Assembly (NCBI RefSeq): GCF_021696945.1
Contig: NZ_JACYHE010000002.1
Coordinates: 124,001 to 188,000, forward strand
Length of the DNA stretch: 64,000 nt
Source of the DNA: Streptomyces sp. JJ36
Lineage (GTDB): Bacteria > Actinomycetota > Actinomycetes > Streptomycetales > Streptomycetaceae
Reading direction: 5' to 3'
In this document: positions 1-8,338 of the stretch, piece by piece
Layout: each line of letters opens with the position of its first letter
Numbering within the stretch: position 1 is the stretch's first letter
Program-made: the position numbers and the translations under genes
The notes under the pieces: model-generated
What the model was told of the DNA's origin: nothing
Seen by the model: the letters and a program-made list of their open reading frames with translations, nothing else
Databases searched by the model: none

Positions 1-1
1 G

Positions 2-862
2 GATGAGAAGTACGGTGACAAGAAGGCTCACCTGATCGCTTCGTTGAAGGGTATGGAGGCGATCGAGCAGCGCTTCGACGACACGGGGAAGGAAGGGCTC
101 CCCGAAGCGTATCTTCTCGGCTTCGACGCGGAGCGGAACGGCCGGGCGATCGTTGCCAACGGGAATCCGGACACCGCAGACCACACAGCGGTGTACGTGC
201 CCGGGACGACGGCGCGGCTGGAGGCGATTGATGGCGACATCGGTCGTATGACGAACCTGTGGCGGGAAGCAAGTGCGATGCCTGGCGGTCCAGAAGTTTC
301 GACCATCACCTGGCTCGGATACGATGCCCCACAGACGATTGTGCCGGAGGCCATGGAGAAGCATTGGGCGCACGACGGTGCGCCCAAGCTCAACCGGTTC
401 CTCGACGGGATGCAGACGGTGCAGGGGGGTGCAGACAGCAGTCACACGACAGTCATCGGCCACAGCTACGGGAGCACCACCGTCGGCGCGGCCTCCGAAC
501 AGGGCGATTTGAAGGCCGATGACATCGTGGTCGCCGGCAGCCCCGGAATGCTCGTCGGCGAAGCGGGCGACCTCGATGTCGGCAAGGCCCATGTGTGGTC
601 CGAGGCAGCGTCGGATGACCTGGTTCCCGCTGGAGGGAAGGCCGCAGGGCTCGGTGGCTACGAATGGGCCACCGAGACATGGAACGGGATTCCCTACAAT
701 GCTGGATACGTCCAGCTCGTGCCTTCGGATGAGGCTTTCGGCGCTCACCGAATGGCGGTCGACACCAGTGGCCATAGCGACTATTGGAATGCTGATTCCA
801 CGAGCCTCTGGAATCAAGCAGCTGTGGTGACAGGGAACTACGATGAGGTGGAGCTTGGCTAG
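2..862 (+). CDS. DUF1023-type alpha/beta hydrolase, 5' end cut off
   Basis: The frame is open to the left edge, so only the C-terminal ~286 residues are present; the first internal start is a TTG at 44. The sequence matches the actinobacterial DUF1023 alpha/beta-hydrolase pattern: an NPDTAD stretch, a YVPGT segment, a nucleophile elbow GHSYGS near window codon 154, and a late SHSDYW-like histidine region. The family is usually much longer, with N-terminal helical or WXG-like parts, so most of that is outside the window. The last 20 bases overlap the next gene, a lipoprotein, so the two are probably co-transcribed. Substrate unknown; a secreted or envelope role is inferred only from the partner. 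Confidence 0.8.
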   Translation, partial: DEKYGDKKAHLIASLKGMEAIEQRFDDTGKEGLPEAYLLGFDAERNGRAIVANGNPDTADHTAVYVPGTTARLEAIDGDIGRMTNLWREASAMPGGPEVSTITWLGYDAPQTIVPEAMEKHWAHDGAPKLNRFLDGMQTVQGGADSSHTTVIGHSYGSTTVGAASEQGDLKADDIVVAGSPGMLVGEAGDLDVGKAHVWSEAASDDLVPAGGKAAGLGGYEWATETWNGIPYNAGYVQLVPSDEAFGAHRMAVDTSGHSDYWNADSTSLWNQAAVVTGNYDEVELG

Positions 863-1397
863 GCGCGGGGGGACTGCGGCACTTACTGTGGTTTTGGCTA
901 GTGCACTGATGGGATGTTCCAATGTGAATGGCACTGACGGAGACCTCGGATACACGCCTGAGAGGCGCGAAATTGGGGCTGCCCGCAGCGATGCAAAGCA
1001 GTTGTCCAGTCAGCTGCTTGACATCCTCAACCTTGACGGCAAAGTGACTGAACCTGGCCCCGGGGTGTCCCTCTGCGAAGGGAGGGACACCGACAAGTTC
1101 TTCAAGATTCGTCACCCATGGAGTGTCTACGATGTTCCAGTGGAAGACATGGAAAGGGCCATGGAGAAGCTCAGAGAAGCTCTTCCTGAGCGTGGCTGGG
1201 AAGTGACGAGCTACGGTCCGGACGAGAGTCGCGCCAAGAGTCTGACGCTCTTTGCCGACTCGACTGAGAAGAAGTTCACGGCTCAGGTCAAGCTTCTCGA
1301 TCGCCGAGGGCGCAGCGATCATCCGTCCGGAATCACGGTCACTCTCGTCTCCGCATGTTTCCAGGTGCCCGAGGGGCAAACAGTCGACGAGTACTGA
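843..1397 (+). CDS. putative lipoprotein
   Basis: 184 residues. The N-terminus is a lipoprotein signal: RR at 7-8, a hydrophobic stretch at about 11-22, and a lipobox ending in LMGC near residue 25. The mature part is polar with no family I recognise; WEVTSYGPD and VTLVSACF segments suggest a small alpha/beta domain like those beside DUF1023 hydrolases in Streptomyces. It starts inside the end of the upstream hydrolase gene, implying translational coupling. This stretch is visibly lower in GC than most of the window. Function unknown; membrane-anchored on the outer face is the supported part. Confidence 0.75.
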   Translation: MRWSLARRGGTAALTVVLASALMGCSNVNGTDGDLGYTPERREIGAARSDAKQLSSQLLDILNLDGKVTEPGPGVSLCEGRDTDKFFKIRHPWSVYDVPVEDMERAMEKLREALPERGWEVTSYGPDESRAKSLTLFADSTEKKFTAQVKLLDRRGRSDHPSGITVTLVSACFQVPEGQTVDEY

Positions 1398-1444
1398 CGA
1401 ACGGGCGGCCCGTCGACGTGCTGCGACCGTACGAGGAGAGCCAC

Positions 1445-1555
1445 GTGGCGCCGTACCCCACCGGTCCGATCGGTGACGTGGAGCTGCCTGCGCTCGGGCT
1501 TCCCGACTTCAGTGACGACGAGATCGAGGACGCGCTCCGGGGCATGGGGTCATGA
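1445..1555 (+). CDS. small acidic ORF or gene remnant
   Basis: A GTG preceded by GAGGAG about 8 nt upstream opens a 36-residue acidic ORF ending in DDEIEDALRGMGS. The stop overlaps an ATG at 1552 (ATGA) whose frame runs into the terminator hairpin and stays open without looking like protein. The first ~27 codons after 1552 could be a second short remnant. I cannot assign a family. The text reads like the tail of a larger protein, so decay of an older gene is as likely as a real small peptide. Confidence 0.25.
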   Translation: MAPYPTGPIGDVELPALGLPDFSDDEIEDALRGMGS

Positions 1556-1655
1556 CAGAGGTGGCGGTGGCCGAACGGCCGCTCACCCGTCATGCGGCGT
1601 TCCGCCTGCTGCCGGAAGACATGGAGCCCCGTCGGCGCGGGTGGCGACACGGCAC

Positions 1656-1685
1656 GGCGGCGCCCCGCAGGTGCGGGGCGCCGCC
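1656..1685. terminator. bidirectional hairpin terminator
   Basis: A perfect 14-bp stem (1656-1669 with 1672-1685) and a 2-nt loop sits between the rightward lipoprotein genes and the end of the leftward SPFH operon. It can serve both directions. Confidence 0.7.
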
Positions 1686-1706
1686 GTCCGCAGGCGCGGT
1701 CTGCGG

Positions 1707-3014
1707 TCAGTCCCGGGTGCCGTCCTCACCGTCCGCCGCAGGACCCGGGAGGGCCGAGAGGCGGGGGAGGAGCTGGGCGGTGAGCAGGGTGGTGAGCGCC
1801 GAGTGGTCGCCGCCGGCGGCGGAGCCGTCGGTGCGGACCACGACCGGCTGCGGCGCGGACGCGGCCAGCGTCGCGCCGACGTCCAGCCGCCGCCGGGCCA
1901 GTTCGTACTGGAGCACCGCGCGGTTGTCGCGGTAGGCCTGGGCCAGCCGGCGCTGGGCCCGGGCCTCGTTCTCCGCGGCGATGAGCCCGGAGCGGCCCCG
2001 GGTCTCGATCTCGAAGCGGACCTTCTGCGCCTCGGTCTCCTGCTCCTCCAGGAGCTGGGCGACCTGCTCGCGGGCCTGGTTCAGGGCCGCCTTCACCTCG
2101 ACGATGCGGGCGTCGCGGACCTTCTTCGCCCGCTCGATGTCCATCCCGAGCTGGTCGATGCGGCGCTTGCGGATCAGGCCCCACTCCTGCTCGTACGCGG
2201 TGCGCTCCTTGGCGACCCGCTCCCGGGTGGCCAGGTGCTGCTGGTACTGCGCGGGGAGCTGGACGTCCGGGATGTTGCTGCCGGTGATGCGGACGCCGTA
2301 GCGGTCGAGTTGCCGGTTGAGCAGTTCCTGCATGTCGGCCACGTCGGAGCCGCGCAGGTCGTACGCCCGTTCGGTCTGCACCTGGCGCCCGCGCTGCCGG
2401 ATGGCGTCCTGCACCGCGCTGGAGAGCACCAGGTCGAAGTTGCCGGCGCCGATGGTCCGTACGAAGAGCACGGCGTCGGTGATGCGGAACTTCAGGAAGA
2501 ACTCGATGGACCGCAGCGGCACGTTCTCCCGTGTCGGGCAGGCCACCACGGGTGCGGAGTACGGGATCTCGGTGGCGGTGTCCACCACGAAGTCCACCCG
2601 CGACCAGGGGTGCCACAGGTAGTGGCGGCCCGGGTCGAGGGTGCGGACGATGGCGCCGTAGCGGGTGAGGATGCCGGTGGTGCCCTGCTCGATCTCGACG
2701 ATCGAGGAGCGCCACCACCACAGCCCGCCGCCGAGCAGCAGCAGGACGCCGATGACGTACGCGGTGGTGGCCAGCGCGCCGTACGCCAGGTCGCCGGCGT
2801 CGGTGGAGGCGTCCTGGACCGCCAGCATCACGCCGGTCAGCACGGCGAAGACGCCGAGCCACAGCGGCAGCATCCACCACACCCGGCGGCGGTGCCGCGG
2901 GATGATGACCGGGACCAGGGTGCCCGCCTCGCCGCCGCGCAGCAGCCGCGGGATCTCCGACCAGGGCGCCACCTCCTCGGAGATGACCGACCTGCGGTTG
3001 CGTGTGGCGCTCAT
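1707..3014 (-). CDS. SPFH/Band 7 membrane protein (second gene of pair)
   Basis: 435 residues. A basic N-terminus is followed by two hydrophobic segments at about 48-68 and 80-105, then an SPFH (prohibitin/stomatin-like) domain from about 112 with the typical YLWHPWSRVDFVVDTATE region, and a long charged coiled-coil (about 280-380, rich in A, E, Q and R). The ATG at 3014 overlaps the stop of the other SPFH gene (ATGA), so the pair is co-translated and probably forms a hetero-oligomer at the membrane. SPFH proteins organise membrane microdomains; no catalytic residues are expected. The C-terminal tail is proline/alanine rich. Confidence 0.85.
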   Translation of the reverse strand: MSATRNRRSVISEEVAPWSEIPRLLRGGEAGTLVPVIIPRHRRRVWWMLPLWLGVFAVLTGVMLAVQDASTDAGDLAYGALATTAYVIGVLLLLGGGLWWWRSSIVEIEQGTTGILTRYGAIVRTLDPGRHYLWHPWSRVDFVVDTATEIPYSAPVVACPTRENVPLRSIEFFLKFRITDAVLFVRTIGAGNFDLVLSSAVQDAIRQRGRQVQTERAYDLRGSDVADMQELLNRQLDRYGVRITGSNIPDVQLPAQYQQHLATRERVAKERTAYEQEWGLIRKRRIDQLGMDIERAKKVRDARIVEVKAALNQAREQVAQLLEEQETEAQKVRFEIETRGRSGLIAAENEARAQRRLAQAYRDNRAVLQYELARRRLDVGATLAASAPQPVVVRTDGSAAGGDHSALTTLLTAQLLPRLSALPGPAADGEDGTRD

Positions 3015-4840
3015 GCCGTGCCCTCCCCGGACTCGTGGTCGCTGGTCCCGGTGGCCGTCCCGGTGGCCGGGTCGCCGGCTGCCGCACCGGCGCCTGTGGC
3101 CCCGGTGTCCCCGGCGGCGTCCGAGGCATCCCCGGTGTCCCCGGTGTCTCCGGTCTCTTCGGCCTCCTGCTCGGGCGTACGGCCCGCGGTGCCCGGCACG
3201 GTCGGCCGCTCGGCCTCCCGCAGCGCGCTGATCTCCGGCTCGCGCTCGGCGATGCGTGCGGAGACCTCCTCCAGCCGCGCCCGAACGGCCGCCATGTCGG
3301 CGTCCGTGAAGAGCTCGGCGCCGCGTTCGCCGACCAGTTCCCGGGCCAGCGCCAAAAAGTCGACCCCGGCGGACTCGTCCGGGTCGCCGGCGGCGCCCGC
3401 GCCGCCGATGCGGACCAGCCGCGGCAGGTGGTCGGCGACCTCCTCCAGGGTGTCCAGCACCTGCTGCTGGTAGCGGTACTCCAGGATCTCCGGGGCCTCG
3501 GCGGCGGTCACCGCGCGGATGTCCAGCGCCTGCGCCTCCAGCAGCGCGGCGTTGGCCTTCGCCTCGGACTCGGCCTGCACGTACCGCTGGCGGGCGAGCG
3601 CCTGCGCCCGGTTGGTCTCCCGCTCCACCGCGGTGTCCATCTGTGCCTGGTGCTGGGCGATCTCGGCCTGGATCGCGGAGAGCGTCTCGTGCCGGGTGGC
3701 CAGCTCCTTGGTGAGGTCGCCCTCGTCCTGCTCCTTGCGGAGCTGGAGGGCGTACTCGTGGGTGTACGCCTCCTTGGCCATCCGGACCATCTCCGGGGAG
3801 GCGAGGTCCATCCGGTAGCCGCGGTCCGAGGGCTCGGCGTGTGTGATGTTGGCGTTGGTCAGCTCGACGGCCGGGCGGAACTGCTGGTTGAGCTGTTCCA
3901 GCAGCCGGCCGGTGTCCTCGCCGACCATGTCGTAGATGCCGGCGGCCTCCTGCTCGTAGATGAGCGAGCGGATGGTCTCGCTGACGGCGTTGTTCAGCTT
4001 CTCCTCGAAGCCGCGGACCGCGCCGAGGGTGTAGACGAACTCCTGCGGGTCGCTGATCCGGAACTGGATGAAGAGGTCGATCGAGGCCTTCACCCCGCCG
4101 CGCGTCGGCGCCTCCCGCACCGGCGCGTTGAAGGGGTACTCGCGGGTGGTGTTGATGATGTAGGACACCCGCTTGAACGGGCTGAGCAGCACCACCCGGC
4201 CGGGTCCGACGACCTTCTCCAGCTTCCCGAAGCGGGTGATGAGCGCCTGGCTGCCGTCCGGCACCATCACCATGCCCTGCCGCCACCACACGAAGGCCAC
4301 GGCGGCGACGGCCATCACCCAGTAGTGCAGGCCGAAGAGGGGGTGGGTGAGGGTGCCGACGCCCGTGGCGTCGGCGGTGGCGGCCGCGACGGCGGTGCCG
4401 ACGATCCCCACCACCAGCAGCAGCGACACCGGAAGCATGCTCAGGAAGGAACGCCCGCGGGGCATCACCATCGGGCAGATGGCGTGCACCTGCGCGCCGT
4501 CCTCGCGGGCCTGGCGGCTGCGGTTGAGCGCCTCGCCGGCCTCGTCGAGCGGGACGGTCTGCTCGGCCATGACGGTGTCGATGCTCCCGCCCTGTTCCCG
4601 GGCGGCCGGGAAGTCCGCGGGGTCCATGCCGTCCTCACGGCCGCCGCCCCCGCCGCCCCGGCCTCCCGGGTCGCGGTCTGCGGGGCCCGGCTCGCCGCCG
4701 CCCTGCTGCTGCGCTCCGCCCTGCCGGCCACCGGCGTACCGGTGCCACTCGTCGACGGCGACGCTCCGGGGGTCCTCCCCCTGGGCCACGGCGCGCGCTG
4801 CGCCGGCGACCCTCTCGCGTACGTTCTGGCCCCGTGCCAC
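3011..4840 (-). CDS. SPFH/Band 7 membrane protein (first gene of pair)
   Basis: 609 residues, starting at a GTG with a GGGGGAG ribosome site 4 nt away. The first ~130 residues are a hydrophilic Gly/Arg-rich region. Two membrane segments follow (about 130-155 and 165-187), then an SPFH domain with the GSQALITRFGKLEKVVGPG motif, a long coiled-coil (about 360-440), and a low-complexity tail of Gly-Asp-Thr and Ala/Gly repeats. It heads the two-gene operon and overlaps its partner by 4 bp. The long N-terminal extension is unusual for stomatin-like proteins. Role inferred: scaffold for a membrane complex. Confidence 0.83.
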   Translation of the reverse strand: MARGQNVRERVAGAARAVAQGEDPRSVAVDEWHRYAGGRQGGAQQQGGGEPGPADRDPGGRGGGGGGREDGMDPADFPAAREQGGSIDTVMAEQTVPLDEAGEALNRSRQAREDGAQVHAICPMVMPRGRSFLSMLPVSLLLVVGIVGTAVAAATADATGVGTLTHPLFGLHYWVMAVAAVAFVWWRQGMVMVPDGSQALITRFGKLEKVVGPGRVVLLSPFKRVSYIINTTREYPFNAPVREAPTRGGVKASIDLFIQFRISDPQEFVYTLGAVRGFEEKLNNAVSETIRSLIYEQEAAGIYDMVGEDTGRLLEQLNQQFRPAVELTNANITHAEPSDRGYRMDLASPEMVRMAKEAYTHEYALQLRKEQDEGDLTKELATRHETLSAIQAEIAQHQAQMDTAVERETNRAQALARQRYVQAESEAKANAALLEAQALDIRAVTAAEAPEILEYRYQQQVLDTLEEVADHLPRLVRIGGAGAAGDPDESAGVDFLALARELVGERGAELFTDADMAAVRARLEEVSARIAEREPEISALREAERPTVPGTAGRTPEQEAEETGDTGDTGDASDAAGDTGATGAGAAAGDPATGTATGTSDHESGEGTA

Positions 4841-4985
4841 GAACTCCCCCTTCGATCTGTTCTGGCTGGGTGAGTCTCCATCTCACACCATCCGGCGCAC
4901 GGGCGCCGAACCGGGCGCGGCGATCGTGACGCGACCGGGACCCTGCCGAGCCGGAACGGCGCCGGAAGGCCGCCGGAACGCGACA

Positions 4986-5026
4986 CCGCCCGGCGCCGTT
5001 CCCCGTGAGGGGAGGGCGCCGGGCGG
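4986..5026 (-). terminator. hairpin terminator of the rpf gene
   Basis: A 12-bp GC stem (4986-4997 with 5015-5026) plus an inner TCCCC/GGGGA helix, 27 bp past the stop of the Rpf gene. Confidence 0.6.
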
Positions 5027-5052
5027 CGTCAGCGGTGTGCCGGAGCGGTGTC

Positions 5053-6592
<1,540 letters not shown>

Positions 6593-6599
6593 CCGCCGC

Positions 6600-6984
6600 T
6601 CAAGTGCGGCGGAAACGTCGAAACGAAAACACAACGGTTACGGCGCGGCAAGAAAGGACAGGCTGGTGCAGAGGGCCCCGGGGATTCCGCAGCGTGACGT
6701 CGTCACCCGGAGTGTCGGCGTGTAAGCGTCGCGTGGTGCGCCCGCGCGCCGCCGGAGCCGTCAACCGGCCGCTTCAGCACAGGAGTTGACCGAGCGTGGA
6801 AAGTCCGGCCGTGCTCGGTCACCCGTGCGGAGCGTGGCCTTGTTACTCCCGTCACCTCGCGGAGCAGAGCACTCCATAAGCGCGCCTACCGCCCGAAACG
6901 GACATGTCGCCTATGGGGGTTGAGGGGTGACTCTGCTCCAGGGCTCCGTGTGCCGGGCGCACTTGGGCGAGACGGACACCACGG
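6600..6984. other. gene-free stretch upstream of the rpf riboswitch
   Basis: About 385 bp without a convincing gene. It must hold the promoter of the Rpf transcript (A/T-richer part at 6610-6650) and the 3' end of the response-regulator transcript. An inverted repeat TGACCGAGC/GCTCGGTCA (6787-6795, 6813-6821) could be that terminator. Confidence 0.5.
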
Positions 6985-7773
6985 TCATGCCGTGCCGGGC
7001 GGAGCGGCCGCCGGGGGCGACCCCGCGACCCGGGCCGGGCGGACCGCATGATAACGGCGCTCCGGCCGGCCCGTGGTCCCGTACCGCAGGGTCACCTCGG
7101 CGCGGCCGGTGGCCGCGAAGTGCTCCAGATACCGCCGGGCGCTGGCCCGGGACAGCCCGCTGCGCTCCGCGCACTCGGAGGCGGAGAGGCCCTGCGGGCT
7201 GCCCTCCAGCGTCCGGCCGACCAGCGCGGCGGTCTGCGCCGTCAGGCCCTTCGGCAGTGCGGCACGGCTCCCCGGCCGGTCCGGCGTACGGGGGGCCGCC
7301 GCCGGCGGCGGTGTGCCGAAGACCTGGTCCACGGCCTCCTGCCCCGGGACGGCCGGGGCGGTCAGCTCCCGGCGGCGGCGCGCGTAGAGCTGGAGCCGCT
7401 CCTGCAGGGTGCGGCCCTCGAACGGTTTGACGATGTAGTGGACCGCGCCGCCGTGCTGGGCCCGGCGTACCGTCTCCACGTCCCGGGCGGCCGTGACCAC
7501 CAGGACGTCCACACCCTGGCCGGCATCGTCGGCGTACCGCCCGGACCGCAGTTCGCGCAGCACCTCCAGGCCCGAGATGTCCGGCAGGTAGATGTCCAGC
7601 AGGAGCAGGTCCGGCGCCCGGTCGCGCACCGCCGCCAGCGCCTCCGCGCCGCTACGGGCCTCGCCCGACACGGTGAAGCCGGGGGTGCGCTCGACGAGGG
7701 TGCGGTGCAGGCGGGCGACCATGAAGTCGTCGTCCACGACCAGCACGCGGAGCGGCACGGTCGGCTCGTCCAT
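6985..7773 (-). CDS. CitB/DpiA-type response regulator, orphan
   Basis: 262 residues from an ATG with a GGGAGG site 8 nt upstream; a longer in-frame start at 7854 lacks one. The receiver domain (about 8-128) has the acidic pair VVDDD, the phosphoacceptor Asp in LLLLDIYLPD, and the Lys in YIVKPFEG. The C-terminal part (about 180-245) has a helix-turn-helix (GLSASECAERSGLSRASARRYLEH) as in CitB/DpiA/DcuR regulators. These normally pair with an adjacent sensor kinase; none is present. It sits downstream of nirBD on the same strand, so a link to nitrite use is possible but unproven. Confidence 0.85.
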   Translation of the reverse strand: MDEPTVPLRVLVVDDDFMVARLHRTLVERTPGFTVSGEARSGAEALAAVRDRAPDLLLLDIYLPDISGLEVLRELRSGRYADDAGQGVDVLVVTAARDVETVRRAQHGGAVHYIVKPFEGRTLQERLQLYARRRRELTAPAVPGQEAVDQVFGTPPPAAAPRTPDRPGSRAALPKGLTAQTAALVGRTLEGSPQGLSASECAERSGLSRASARRYLEHFAATGRAEVTLRYGTTGRPERRYHAVRPARVAGSPPAAAPPGTA

Positions 7774-7915
7774 CGCCGGGCCTCCCTCACCGTGCCGGCC
7801 TGCTGACCTCGGCCCCCGCGGAGGCCCCTGCAGGGCACAGGGTAAGTGGGGCACTCCGTGGAGGCGAGGGGCCGTGCTGCGCGCGGAGGCCGGGCCGGGG
7901 GCCCGCCCGGCCGGT

Positions 7916-8338
7916 TCAGGCGGCCGGGCCGAGGCGCACCGGGTGGACGGGCACGGACACCGTGTCGTCGTCCAGGCAGCGCCCGGTCGCCAGGTCGAAG
8001 CGCTGCTTCAGCAGCGGGGAGGCCACGTACGGACATCCGTCCGCGGTGCCCAGCAGGCCGCGGGAGAGCACACAGGCGCCGGTGAAGGGGTCGCGGTTGC
8101 CGATGGCGTAGCAGCCGCCGGACCGGTCGGTGAACACCGCGATCTGCGTGCCGTCCGGCAGCAGCGCGGCCACCCCGCGACCCGGCACCAGCACACTTGT
8201 GTCGCACACCGGGTGCCAGCCCTCCGGGGTGTGCACCTCCAGCCGTCCGGCGGCGGGGCCGGCGGGCCCGGCGGATCCGTCCGGCGCGTCCGGGACGGTC
8301 GTCCGGGACGGGGTCTGCTCGGGGGCGAAGGTCGTCAT
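7916..8338 (-). CDS. nirD: assimilatory nitrite reductase small subunit
   Basis: 140 residues. A Pro/Ala-rich lead of ~30 residues precedes a Rieske-like NirD fold: GWHPVCDTSVLVPGRGVAALL, then YAIGNRDPFTGACVLSRGLLG, and the C-terminal LKQRFDLATGRCLDDD. NirD proteins keep the fold but lack the full Cys/His set for a [2Fe-2S] cluster, as here. Its start overlaps the nirB stop (ATGA). It partners NirB in NAD(P)H-dependent reduction of nitrite to ammonium in the cytoplasm. Confidence 0.92.
   Translation of the reverse strand: MTTFAPEQTPSRTTVPDAPDGSAGPAGPAAGRLEVHTPEGWHPVCDTSVLVPGRGVAALLPDGTQIAVFTDRSGGCYAIGNRDPFTGACVLSRGLLGTADGCPYVASPLLKQRFDLATGRCLDDDTVSVPVHPVRLGPAA

Noticed and set aside
1473..3473. 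Long rightward open frame of 666 codons across the SPFH genes
   Set aside because: It is opposite two well-formed SPFH genes and its composition (runs of G, V, L, D, R with repeated HH/QQ) is typical of antisense frames in high-GC DNA.
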